This document shows, in pieces, positions 47,390-58,929 of a DNA stretch of 64,000 nt. This DNA is from Anarhynchus alexandrinus (lineage: Eukaryota > Chordata > Aves > Charadriiformes > Charadriidae), in assembly GCA_008711295.1 (NCBI GenBank), contig VUYV01000178.1, forward strand, positions 1,475,836-1,539,835, given 5' to 3'. The position numbers and the translations under genes are program-made. The notes below the pieces were generated by a model that was given only the letters and a program-made list of their open reading frames with translations, did not search any database and had not been told where the DNA came from. Numbering within the stretch: position 1 is the first letter of the stretch; each line of letters opens with the position of its first letter.

Positions 47390-49339
47390 TAAAAATCTGC
47401 CTACGGTCAGATTTTCAAAGACACTTCTTTTTCCAACAACCCAGCCTCCAAAATTGGGCTGGCAATTAATTGTATTTGTACATTTTGAGGCTTAAAGGCT
47501 GATATTAAGCATCTGCTCCATTACTATTTAGCTACCAAAACAGCTACATTGTAGTGCTGAACACTTTATTAGTGTTTGTTCAGAGTACGTGCAGAGGAGG
47601 TTAGATAGCTCAGAAATTTTAAATGCTAATTTGTCATCACAGATTGTTTATCTACTTTTTTTATTCATGTTATAAGCGCGTTTTATGTAGGCATAAAAGA
47701 GAGATATTTATCACACATGCCCCTTCTTGGCCCCAGCCCACAATCACTCTAGTAGAGTTGAATATCAAGAGCTGGGTAATTCACAAATTGAGTTATTGAC
47801 ATAATTTTGTACCACCTTTTTTTCTCGGTTGCATCTTTGACATGGTTTTAAATAGTGCAGTCTTTCAGAATTTCCTAAAAATAATTTTCTAACAAATAGT
47901 TCAACTGCAGTAAGATGACTAGTTTTCTGCAAAATTGAAATTACTTACATGCTTATTTCGGTGACTAACTGCAAAATTACCAAATGATGTGTTTTAATCC
48001 AATTACGTTCTTACTAGAGTGAAACTTGCCTAAGACTTCGCGTGTGTACAGCCAGGGCTTTGGGTTCTGGCATGGATTTTTTGTTACGAGCTCAACGGCG
48101 TTTAAAGGCTTGTCAAGTTATCCGTTAATACTTTTTTGAGGTCTCAAAAGAGAGCCCTAAGAGCAAGCGGAGTCTGATGGACTTAATATTGCACGAAAGA
48201 GAATTATTAGCCATACCAAAGTGTTACAAAGTTGTTCTAATACTCTTAACTTTTGCGGCATATGTGTGAAAATACTGAGGAGGCGTGTGTGGCCAGAGAC
48301 AGAAAATTCAGAGCAGTGGCAAAATTTCCTATCTTTAAATAAAGATTTAGAGTAGAGGAAAATAAGAGTGAAACCCAGCTTTTCACAGCCTTGTTTGAGA
48401 TGTGCAGCTGTGCAGCGTGTGTGAACATTAAAAATTGTTGGATGCTCTGTAAAGGCTCCTGGTTATACATCTGTGTGATCAAAAACCCTTTCCAGAAATG
48501 TAGGATCTAATTATGTCACATTACTTTTTAAATAGCTCAGTGGATGCGCATGCTACGCCTCTACCTTCAGTGAAGGATTCTCGACGCTTCCCGTTGGAAG
48601 ACTTTTTTTTGGTTGCCTGTAACTTTAGCAAGTGAACACAAATCAGTCATGTCAGTGTTTTGCCTGGTGTGTACCCACCCGTAGTTTTTTAAAGGTGTCA
48701 GTACAATGTGCTCTGGTGGAAAGCCATCCTGGTTTTCCACACTTGTGTCATGTGTTTGCCGTTTTAAGGTCTCGCGTGACACTACTTTGGTGCAGGAACT
48801 TGATGTTTGGCACGGGGTTGGAGAAGGCAAAGGATGTACTATTTCTTACAGAAGTTGCAACCAAGTTTGCTTACTCTTTGAAAAAAAATTTGCGTGGACA
48901 TGGTCAGTAGAGATGGGTTAAACCACGGATTCGTTTGTGAACGCCAGAGAGGACAGGTCTTGCCTTTCTTGGGCTTTGCTGTCGCTTCTTCGGCGCCAGC
49001 ACCAGTGCTTGAGTAGCTGTGGCAGTGAAAAGGAACCCAGCAAAAAACCCCAAACCCAGAGCAGGTTAGGTTTGAGTCCCCAGTGCCCACCGAAGGGAGA
49101 GGAAGGAATGAGGGACCAGAAGAGAGAGAGAGAGGTGAGGCGGAGCCTGCCCCTTCCAGTAATAGCCAAAATTTAGGTAAGAAGAGGATAGCTCACCCTT
49201 CCTGCTCTCTGCTACCTGCTCTACACAGAGAGGACACCATCCTTTCTCCATCGTCTGTGTGATGAGATTGCTTTGGGGAGTCCCCCTCCAGGGCACGCGT
49301 AAACTGGATAAATATCAAAATGTACTGGATGCTGTACGA

Positions 49340-49620
49340 AGGACTCCATAGCACAAATGTAAATACATCTCTGCTCCAGATACTTCTATATGTGCCCTTT
49401 ATGTTATGAGCTTGAAATATCTGAAAGAATTCTAATGAAGAAGAGCTAATTATAAAACAGGTAATAAAATAGCTTATTCAGGTGATGCTGTTTTATTACC
49501 ATCTCATTATGATTAAATAATTCCTATTAAGTTCTGGATCAAAGAGAAATTTCTCACAGGAGAGTTTACAGAGTAGTTTAATGGAGTCTATTTATTGGAT
49601 AATCCCAGGGTGAGTATTGG
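49340..49620. promoter_or_regulatory. Candidate conserved non-coding block with AT-rich hairpin
   Basis: AT-rich unique sequence with GAGCTAATTATAA, GATTAAATAATTCC and TTTAATGG steps. It includes a hairpin: GGTAATAAAA (49460-49469) pairs with TTTTATTACC (49491-49500), then a T-G wobble and AGC/GCT, leaving a 13-base loop. ATAAAACAG (49452-49460) and CTGTTTTAT (49488-49496) form an alternative stem. Enhancer-like by composition; function is inferred. Confidence 0.3.
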
Positions 49621-52600
49621 CTTTTATACTGTCATATTAACTTATTGTGACAATTCTATGCAGCGCTCCTCTACGATCACTGGAGAGTAGGAGGGTGGGG
49701 TTTTTTCCTGTCTTTCTTTTTTCTTTTTTTTTTTTTTAAAAAAAACATCTCTGTCCAGCAGGCTGCAGGGTGGTTGCCTTGCTGGAATCTTTTGATCCTG
49801 AGCTTCTCTGGCTTTACACTAACCAAACTGACATGAGGCTGTCTTAAAGCTCAGATTAAGAAAAAAATCTGGGTAGCTTTTCATGTTGTTTACGCTGATA
49901 TTTGGAAGGATAGAGCCACAGGTTCTGCCCATCAAGGAGATAAGGAGCATTTGACTTTAAAAATAAATAAGATTCCTGCAGAACTGTGTGTCCACTTACT
50001 TCATATGCGTGATGAGCTCTCGGCACTTTCTTTTTCATTTTGTTTGGAGGTTTGGTGGCGTTTTGTGTTGGGTTTTGTGGGTGTAGGTTGATTTTTATTT
50101 TTTTTTTCCCAGCTTGTGAAACCTTCTTTCAGGCTGAAATTGCCCAGTTTTGCTGTTTGCTGTGTTTGGGCGGAGTGGCTGTCTCTGGCAGCGTGGAGTT
50201 GGCGCAGCCTGGCGAGGCGGGACACGAGATGGGGTGGTGATGGCTCCTGAGAAGATGCCATAACCGAAAGTAACAATTCAGAATCTTAAAAAGAGAAATC
50301 GACGCAAAGGCATAACCCAGATTAGGCAGAAACAGGAGCTTTCCCAGTGAGGTTTGCACCCTGACATGCCACATGCCAGGGATCCGCTCCCCCGCCGGCG
50401 GCAGTATTTACGTGGCAGCTCGATAACTGAAGGTGCCGAGTGTCCCATGCAGCGCCGCTGCCAGTGTCAGCCGGGAGTGACACCGCTTTACTGTCCGCTG
50501 TGGTTCCCCCCCTGCGATCAAACAAGTCGAGAGTGCTCGTGGGCTCAGGGAGGCTTCAGCTCACCTTCGCGGTCGGGGAGCAGCACGCCGACCTTCGGAG
50601 CTCCCTCGTGATACGTGGTGGTTGAACACTCCCGTTCCTGGAACAACACGAGTGTGAGAAAATTGCCTTTTTTGCATTTAATGTATTAATTTTTTTAGTA
50701 AATCTCCTGACTTCTTAGTATTAGAAAAAAGCAGCCTGAAAATGAGTGATATAGATACACGTAAGATAAAAGGCAGTTTAAAAAGAACCCAAGAGTTGTG
50801 TAGGTATTGTGTCTCATTTTAAGTTACTGCAATCATTTTGAGAGGAGCTGACTCATGGTGTTTGAGTACTTCAGGCTGAAACGCTGGGCCTGGCACCAAT
50901 ACCATGTGATGGATATGAACCATCTTCAAATGAAGAAGAGCTATTGAAACACTTGGCACAAGCATTTCACAGTCATCTTGATTATTGGAAATGTTTGTAC
51001 ACATTTTTAATGCAGAATTTCAAATGTATGTGCGATTTGCTCTGTTTGGTTCGTAGGCTGAGAAACAAATATGTTTTAATGGAAAAAACTTTTAATATAT
51101 TTGCTCTGTAGATGAATTTGTCCGGGAATAGACCTTGCCTCACTGTTTGTACTCCCCGTTTCTGAAGATCTGGTTTCCCTTATTCCCTAAGGAGGAAAGG
51201 AATTATTCACTCATTTCCTTTCATTTTTATAATTGAAGATTGCAGCGAGGAGATTATTTAACTGTACTCAATTTATTTTCAGTACAAATTATTGTCTTTC
51301 ATCCTATGTGTTACAGCTAGAGCTTGCTGTTTTCCTGTTGCCCGGACCGGTAGCAGGGCGAGCCAGGCACAGGTTTGCCTACCTAACTCTTGCCGCGGTG
51401 CCGTTCTCCACGCTCGACCTGCGCGTGCCGTTCCTTTGACGTGGTCGCGCTAATTAGGGCTGTGGCCCTGCGAGCCGTGGGGAAGTACAGCACGCCGCTA
51501 GGAGATCCTGGTTAGATCAGAACTCCTCCGTTGCTGTTGGATTGGCTTCTTCAGAGCGGAGCCAGCTGGAATACGGTACTGCGGTTCACAGTTAATCTTC
51601 TAAACAGGGCACAAAATTAAGATTGAAGCCAGGCAGAGTTTCCGCAATGAAAACATTTTCAAGCTGTGATCGTACTCCAGCTAACATTTGAACAACGGCG
51701 TTGTAACTGCAGCTACACAATGAAGGCTACTGCAGGTCAATACGTACCTCTGCCGCATAAGTAAAGTCAATATAATAATTTCACAGCTCTCCTGACTCGC
51801 CATAGCAAAGGCCCCGGGTTGCTTTCCTGTAAAGCACAACCTGTGCGGTGCCCGTTTTTTCCCCACCTTCGTTCGGGCGACTCCTTCTGGTGCTACTGAG
51901 ATTTAGTACGTTAGCTGCACAAGCGTGGCTGCGCTGCGCTGGAGCAGTAAGATGTCGATCTCAAGTTCGCAGCTTCTCGTGCTCATTTCTTGGTTAATAA
52001 CTTGTGCATTATGTTTGTGAATTGGTGCTCTGGACAGAGGCTCCGTCTTCAAGATGGCTCTTCCTATTAGAAGAAATGCATCACTTCAGCTCAGAGTTTG
52101 ATTACGGGCTGTTACTGTGAATTTGTGCGAGGCACTGTAGTTTCCTGGGGGTCTTACTGTGGAGCGAGCCTCTCAGGAGACTTCTTTGGGTTTAGATAAA
52201 GAAAAAAAAGCGCCTTTCTTTTCTCTGTGCGTGTCCTTTTGTGAGGCGATACTGGCTGGAGGGTCCTTTGGGGAGTGTTCTGCATTCAACAAAAGGTTTG
52301 GAACGTGCTGATTAATTAATTGTCATATTTTGGATGAAACTTTGCTTCCTCCAAGAATTCTGATCAGTTCTCACCTGGATCGAGTGCGTCAGCCCCAAAA
52401 GCCCGTGTGAGAAGGAAGCCTTTCCCTTGGAATGAGTTACAAGGGAGACTCGGGGTTTCACTGGATGTTGCAGGTTCTGCTCTGGGTACCCAAAGCTGGA
52501 AGTTGTTTAGTCAATGCTGAGGGCCCCAAAATATAAGTGTCTTCGCAAATCCATCTCTTCACCTTCCTTTGCTGCAGCTTCGGAGCCATAAAAGCGTAAT

Positions 52601-53030
52601 TGCACTCCTTTACCTCCCGAGGGTGTTTTGCAGTCCTGCAGACTGGTCGTGTGAGACAGGAGCGAGCGTTGGGCTGGCCGGCGGGAGCGGGGTCCCCGCA
52701 CCGCGCGGGAGGGGGCTGGAGAGAGCTGAACCTCAAATTGTCAGGAGAGAGGATGAGGATGAGACTCCTGGCAGCTGAGATGAGGAGGACCAAAGAGCCC
52801 CCATGACTTGGCAGGGGCTGAGGTTAATACTCGCTGAATAGAGCTGGAAATTGGACGTGGTAACGTGCTTCCCCTAGCATCACTCAGGGAAGCACGATGT
52901 TTTAAAGGAGGATTTAGATAAAATTGCTTATTAGTAAAGTGAGGATTATCCAGGATTTTAAAGTTTGTTCTTATCTCTAGCGTTGTTCAAGTGTGCAAAC
53001 TTAAGGATATTTCAGTCCTTCATCATGGAT
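49621..53030. other. Unique non-coding sequence
   Basis: T/A runs lie at 49715-49746 and a T run at about 50098-50108. CpG-rich patches lie at about 50380-50620 and 52640-52730. CTGATTAATTAATTG is at about 52308-52322. No exon, RNA gene or mobile element is recognised. Confidence 0.55.
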
Positions 53031-53108
53031 CTTCAGCTGTACAAAGCCAGAGACAGTCTTACTGGACTGAAACCTGTCCCTGGCTTGAGGGCTTTACAGC
53101 TGCGGAAG
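53031..53108 (+). other. Inverted repeat (imperfect hairpin, 78 nt)
   Basis: CTTCAGCTGTA (from 53031) pairs with TACAGCTG and the outer GAAG near 53095-53108. CCAGAGACAG (53047-53056) pairs with CTGTCCCTGG (53074-53083) at nine of ten positions. The 17-base loop is 53057-53073. Asymmetric bulges of about two bases (5' side) and six to eight bases (3' side) separate the two stems. It could be a structured RNA or remains of an inverted-repeat element. Confidence 0.45.
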
Positions 53109-54197
53109 ATTCATGGTAGAACAGAAAGAAAAAGGGCTACAGAATTTGTCAAGAAGAGAGTAAAATTATAAGCCAGAGCATCTTTCTTATTGTTCTTTGA
53201 TTCTTTTTTTTTTCTTTCTTCTTTTTGGCATCAAATGGATTATTGCAATTTTAAACGGCACCGGTGAAGTAGGCCTTTTTATAATCTGAACATTTTCTTC
53301 TCCCTTGAAGTGTCTTTCACTTAAGCAATCAAATCCTGACAACTTCTCCCCACACCCGCTTTTGCCATCATCAGTCACTGGGTGCGCTTGACATCAAAAG
53401 GACCTCGTGGCAGTGGAAGCACCGAAAAGTCTCGCTGCCGCTGCTGCTGCTTTGCCTTGCAGTCACTCGGAGCTCTGCCCGTGCTGAGGGCGGGTGGGGT
53501 GAAGTGGAGGTGCCCTCGTTCCCCTCCTCAGCGATTTCGTGGCTGCCTGTGTCGTAGGGCAGCGCGTCGGAGGTGTGGGTCCGCCAGGGCAGGGTTTCTG
53601 GTGCCGTCTCTAGAGGTGTCGGACTTGGACGTGGCTGGAAGTCATCCGTGATGGAGCCTAGAAGGGGTTCAGTGAAGGGTGCCACAGTCTTCGCTAATGG
53701 GTTTATGGGCTGAAGCGGCATTTGTGGTGTCCCATCAGGATATTCAGCTGACGATCCTTTCTGCCTACAGATTTGGCTGCATGAATAATGGATTTTCCAA
53801 GTTGGCAACGAAAGCAGATATATATCTCTGTTTGGATTGACATGCTTTTAAAGATTATCTTTTTTTCCCCCATCTGTCTTTCTCCTCATTTGAAATGAAA
53901 AAGAAAAAGCCAAAACCAACACACCTTGCTGGCTGCCCACCTCCTCCCCCCCCCCCCCCAAACAAANAAAAAAAAGAGAAAAGAAGTTTTGCCAGACAAA
54001 CCCTTCCATCTGACAGGAAAGTTCATTTCAGACACCTACGGGAGAAGCGGTGAAACGCTAAACTGTGGAAGGATGTTGTGCTTGAATGATCTCTTTGTCC
54101 TCACCTACGAGCACAGAGTTCAAAATGCGAGAGCTGCCAACTTGCCTTCCCTGCTCCTCCTGCAAGACCTGAGCTCAACCGCCTCCCGTCCTAGGAG
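53109..54197. other. Unique non-coding sequence
   Basis: 53430-53650 is GC-rich. The 145-codon minus frame at 53371-53808 is proline/serine/threonine-rich with no recognised domain and is probably not a gene. The C14-N-A tract lies at 53946-53976. Confidence 0.5.
53946..53976 (+). repeat. C14 run followed by an A-rich run with an N
   Basis: Fourteen C at 53946-53959, then AAACAAANAAAAAAAA with an undetermined base at 53967. Simple sequence with an unresolved assembly position. Confidence 0.95.
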
Positions 54198-54490
54198 ATC
54201 ACAGAATCACAGAATGGTTTGGGTTGGAAGGGACCTTGAAGATCATCCAGTGCCACCCCCTGCCCTGGGCAGGGACACCTCCCACCAGCCCAGGTTGCTC
54301 CAAGCCCCGTCCAACCTGGCCTTGAACACCTCCAGGGATGGGGCAGCCACAGCTTCTCGGGGCAACCTGCGCCAGGGGCTCACCGCCCTCACAGGGAAAC
54401 ATTTCTTCCTCAGATCTCATCTCAATCTCCCCTCTTCCAGTTTGAAGCCATTCCCCCTCGTCCTATCACTCCATGCCCTGGTAAAAAGTC
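54198..54490 (-). mobile_element. CR1 LINE, 5'-truncated
   Basis: The + strand starts ATCACAGAATCACAGAATGG, the reversed CR1 tail. The body matches the 25.4-kb copy over its whole length, including the GCAGCCACAGCTTCTC block and the CATTCCCCCTCGTCCTATCA block. It ends at about 54490 after GGTAAAAAGTC, 5'-truncated. The minus frame holds a short ORF2 C-terminal remnant (from RSEEEMFPCEGGEPLAQV in a shifted frame). It appears young and of the same subfamily as the 8.4- and 25.4-kb copies. Confidence 0.94.
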
Positions 54491-56417
54491 ATCCTTGATC
54501 GTCCTGCTTCCCACGTCCCGGAGGATTTGGGAGGAGGAGAGGGTGCTCGCAGCTTCTCCCGCTGCCGCTGTTGTGCTTCGATAGAATAATGAAGCGCTCC
54601 CCGCGGAGGCGGCGGTGCCCGGCGGTGCCAGCTGCGCCTCTGCTGCGTCTGGGCACAGCTCACTGGGTTGAGCACCTCTCCTTGGAGCTCTTCCCCTCTG
54701 CGTATACTGAGATAGGAATTCAGCCGCATTTAAGGGGCAAATGTACCATTTGCTCAAACATTTTGAGAGAGTCGTACTAGCGACATATTGGGGCTCACAT
54801 CTCCCGTCTGGCGGGAGAGTGCAGGAGTTAACAGTTCTCTCTAAAATGATGTGATGTTATTTTAGCCTTGGCAGCAAAGCAAGCTGGAAAGTTAGGAAAG
54901 GAAATACTAGGAAAAGAGAAAACAGGAATGTGTCTTTTTTTAAGGCTGCGGCTCCTACTGCCACAGCTGCTGTCGCAGTAAAAGCTGTTATTGCTACTCG
55001 CTGCCTGTCTTTTGCCTCGAGGGAAGAGCGTGTTGTATGACTGTCCTGTAATGCATCCTCCTCGCAGAAACCCTCTTTCTCGCTCCCACCCTCTTCCCTC
55101 ACACCTCTGCTCCTTGTCTCTCCCTCTTTCTTTAAGAAGAACAGAGTTGGTGACAAAACCGTTGCCGTCTTGGCTGTGCTGCTAGCGCCCTTCCATACGT
55201 ATAATTTCTGTCTCGCTCCGTTCCATTATTGAGTAGGCATCTCGCGGGGTGGGGAGAGAACCTCTGTTTTTCAAGGTAGAAAAATAGGGTGAATTTCTTT
55301 CTTTCATATGGCTTAACCCAACCAAGTGAATATTACACTGCCACTGTCGGCTGTTCAGATACCTCAGCTCAATACATGACACTTCTGAAATGAGAGTTTT
55401 TTAGAAGGATGATTTGAATTCTGTTCCTCTGCTTCTAAAAGGCAGAGTAAGCTTGAATTTTTGCTTTTTTTTTTTTTAAACTCAGCATAGACTTAGATTG
55501 ATTTAAATCCAGTCTGCTTCACATAAAGAAATGCACAAGAGAGTGGAGGCTCTTGGTTTTTTTCTGTTTGGGGTTGGTTGTTTGTTTTTTTAAAAATTGT
55601 TTTATTTTGTGTTTCAGCATTATCATCCTGTTTCCACTTCCAGCTGACAATATTGATTTGATTTTTTTTTAGGAGAAGTTTCTATTTCGTATTACATGCA
55701 AGTGTATTTGCACTGCGCTAATGTAATATTACTCTGTGGATTAGAAATATTATTTAGATTGTTATTCAAGGAAATGATAGGTAGTGGGACTGAATGTTCC
55801 GTTGTCTCTGCCGGCTGAATTAGCAGTGCGTCTCTAAAGAATGCTACAGCAGGAATAAAAAGAGAAATGCATAAGCTGAACAGGAGATAAAATACAGACA
55901 AAAATGGAGAAGAAAGGGACTAGTCTGCTGATGTCAGAGTGACAAAGCTTAGCCTCCAAAGGTGAGAAATGAAATCATTTTCTGAGTTTGTTAACACAAT
56001 CTAGGTTTATAGAGACCCAAAGGTTTTCACATGGAATTTAGGTTTTTTAGGGTTTTTTAGGAATTTAGGGGTTTTAAATTTTATTTTATTATTACTATTT
56101 CTACTACTCCTACTATTATTAAATCTTGTATTTTACCCTCAACTTCACTTCCTTTCTCTTGTGGTGTCCATTCGTAAAAAGACACCATCTATAAAATGTC
56201 GTGTTTTCTGAAGAGGACCTCCAGTATTTTATGATATTAATGAAGCTGATATGTAAGCCATGTATTTATTTATTCGTGGTGTGCCTTTCTGTGTCCTGGA
56301 AACTGATCAGGATCGCGAAATAGTAATAATGTCCCCCTTGCCCCAAATCTGAATTTTTCAGTTCTGTACAGCAGTGACAGCGTTACATGCTCATGTGCCT
56401 AAATTTGACAGTGTAAG
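54491..56417. other. Unique non-coding sequence
   Basis: 54500-54680 is CpG-rich. T runs lie at about 55465-55478 and GTTT-rich sequence at about 55555-55605. TTTTAGG-like steps are at 56035-56072 and a TTA/CTA run at 56081-56120. No gene is recognised. Confidence 0.55.
56035..56120 (+). repeat. TTTTAGG-like and TTA/CTA simple repeats
   Basis: Irregular copies of TTTAGG(G) at 56035-56072 are followed by ATTATTACTATT/CTACTACT-type trinucleotides to 56120. Low complexity. The first part only loosely resembles a telomere-type repeat. Confidence 0.75.
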
Positions 56418-56568
56418 GCTGCAATTCCTCAAAGCTTAAGCTTATACTTAACTTTAATCATGTACTTAGCGCCATTCCTATACAGCTAAATGTTTTGACA
56501 TGTGCTTTTGTCCCATTAATGCCGATGGGTTTTAGGCATATGCTTCAAAATGCTTTGGATGCATGAAA
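56418..56568 (+). repeat. Ancient palindromic amniote-type interspersed repeat, degraded
   Basis: The left half (CTTAACTTTAATCATGTACT then CGCCATTCC) and right half (TCCCATTAATGCCGATGGG then TTAGGCATATGCTTC and AAATGCTTTGGATGC) follow the layout of an old self-complementary repeat common in turtles, crocodilians and birds. In that repeat, TTAACTTTAAGCATGTGAGT and its inverse flank a central CCCATTGA/TCAATGGG palindrome. Here the centre survives as CCCAT...ATGGG (56512-56528) and the left arm contains the 12-bp palindrome AAGCTTAAGCTT (56432-56443). I recognise the type but do not assign a database name. Confidence 0.55.
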
Positions 56569-58929
56569 GTTCTGCTATCAGTGGAGGAGGTGATTTAGGG
56601 CAAAAGCAGTCCATATTTGAAAAAACACAAACAAACAGAAAAACCCATGGGTCCTTATAAGCTTATCATTGCAGAGAGTGAAATGAATTCCGCTGTCTTC
56701 CTACTTTCAATTGTTATTTAGATGGTTTATAAATCGGGAGCATGTTGTGATTTCGCAGGGGAAGTGCTGACCATCAGCAGGCACTGGAATCACGAGCAGA
56801 TGTTGCCACGCTGATCGGAGGGTTTGCCTTCAGTCTTGCTTCTCAGCGCTGGAAATTAGGGTCCTCTCTTGAGGCAGAACTAGCCAACAAAACGCAAGTG
56901 CCACCAAGCGAAGGTCGCCAACACGCACAGCAGCGTCCAGCAGCACAACTGCTGAACACTCAAAATACAGAACAATAAATAAAACATTCCCTCAGTGAGG
57001 GTGGTCCCATATCTTTCGTATTCCTAGGAGGTAGCAGTTGCTATGGCAACTCCTCATTTACTTGCTTTTTTTTCATATATTGATAATTATACTAAGCAGC
57101 ATGTAAAGGCTATTAGCTGGTGCAGAGCTGCATTGCTGTCCTGGAGCTGCGGTAAACTGTAGACCGTTCATTTTGAAAATCCATCGCTTCGTGTGTTTGC
57201 AGGTGTGCTGTGCTGCCCTCTCATCCCAGTATGGACTGGCTGGTCACATAGCCCAGAGCAGTATTAAACTGTCCAGTAATGGTGTGTCTTTGGTTGTGTT
57301 CATGTAGTCCTTCCCAAAGGGTGCCACAGCACCTGCTCGTTCCTCTTCTGTGCTCGGTCCAAGGCTAAGAGCCTTGTGCTCGGGGGTGTCCTCGGAGGTG
57401 TACCCTCATACCCCTGCAGCTGCTGCCCTGCCTGCTGGGCTGGCGGATCTTACACAGCTTGGGTGGGAATCCGTGCTGGGGGCGGTCAAGAAGGTCAGAC
57501 AGGAATCTAAGAGAACTGGGGCTGGGCTGGGCTGAGTGAGCCGAGTGTAGGTTTCTACATCAGCATCGCCAGATGCGTAAGGCGGTGCCTCAGCGTCGTG
57601 GCTGAGTGCCTGCTCCCTCTGGGGACCTTCCATTTGAATGTGTTAAAGGAACACAAGGCAAAGGAGCCAACACCTACCCGTCCTGCGCTGGACCAGGAAG
57701 CAAGCCTTGCCGCTCAAGGATGTTGCGTCTGCTCGGCAGCAGGTCTCGGCACCCCGTGTGAGTACTGGGCTGTAGGCAGAAGTGTAGCATCTATCAGAGA
57801 AGAGCTTGTCTTTCACTGCAGCTTCTGGGACAGTCTGTGTCGCCCGTCTGAGACCTCTTTTTCAATGTTTCATTTATTATTGTCTGTCTGGTATTTAAAA
57901 AAAACCACCCACAAACAAAACAAACAACAAAAACCCAACCGACCAACCAAAGCCCGAGCATGGCTGTACCCTAAACTTCGCAGTACAAGTGATGTGCGGA
58001 GCACTCCAGCCAAGGCTCTCCGTCACACCTCGTGGTCAGAAGCTGGGGCTGCTCTCACTCCTGCTCTCACTCCTGCAGCCACCGCTGCCTCTGGGGACAG
58101 CGGGGTCAGGCGGGCGCCTGCCCAGGGCTGGGGGTCTGTGGAAGGAGAGGCTCTTTCCCATAAGGTGCCATTAGGGATGAGCCCAACAGGACCCACACTC
58201 CTTCCCAGCTTTGGGAGTGGACTGGTGGCAGCGGCTCTACCTCTCATTTGAAAGCCAATTGCTCTTGGTGAATATTCTATCAGTTAATTTAATCCATGCT
58301 GTATAGTTACTTCTCCCTCATCTATGGGTGCAAGTACCCATTACCACAACACGATGGGGTGTAAGATGATTTTATATATTCTCAGCATCACGGCCAAGTC
58401 AGCAACCTTAATTGCTTTGGCAGTACTCCAGTAGTACTGGGGCTGAATGGCTTCAGCGTTATCACAACGACTTCCCGTTGCATATAGCCATAATCAAACA
58501 GACGGGATATTCGGTTTAAAGCATTTTGCCAATCTCTTGAAAGCCGTTTTCTCTCTGTGCATCACCTGCCATGAGTAACTGCTCTTCCAAACAGAAAGTA
58601 TGAGTGGGAGCGTTGGAAGAGGATTTCACCATTTTGCTTGCGCAAAGTAACTTATTAATTGTATATAACCGAGTACCTTTAAAGTTTAAAAGGTTGTGGT
58701 TTCTAACTGAAAGCCCGTCAAGGGGAGGGGGCTCTGTGTGCGGAAGAGAGTGTGAATTTTTACCTACTCAGCAAAATTAGCAAGTTATTAGAGAACTATT
58801 ATATAATCAGTTTGGGGTGTTTTTTTGGTATCAAGTTGACTGATATAAAAATGGATGTTTTTTCTGATTGTAAAGTTCCTAGCAGTAAGTTTTAACAGGC
58901 AAAGATGATGCTAATTTCATCAGTGTCGG
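56569..58929. other. Unique non-coding sequence
   Basis: An A/C-rich run with AAAC and ACC steps lies at about 57895-57955. A 12-bp tandem pair is at 58049-58072. A pyrimidine run with CAG|GTGTGC is near 57190-57206. The 217-codon + frame at 57598-58251 runs through the A/C-rich simple sequence and shows no domain, so it is not called a gene. Confidence 0.55.
58049..58076 (+). repeat. 12-bp tandem duplication
   Basis: CTGCTCTCACTC occurs at 58049-58060 and 58061-58072, followed by CTGC. Confidence 0.9.

Larger units (their letters stand above)
45841..49339. other. Unique non-coding sequence
   Basis: It contains the TCTCC satellite (46534-46596), a C10-A8 run (47372-47389) and an (AG)n run (about 49117-49134). 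TTTAG|GTAAGAAG at about 49168-49178 is donor-like without an acceptor tract. 46800-48500 is AT-rich and lacks any recognisable gene. Confidence 0.55.

Noticed and set aside
53371..53808. 145-codon proline/serine/threonine-rich minus frame
   Set aside because: Disordered composition without any domain; a GC-rich chance frame is more likely.
56035..56075. Possible interstitial telomere repeat (TTTAGGG-like)
   Set aside because: Units are irregular and do not match the vertebrate TTAGGG period; it is a low-complexity T/G stretch.
57598..58251. 217-codon + strand open frame
   Set aside because: Runs through an A/C-rich simple sequence and a 12-bp tandem duplication; no motif recognised.
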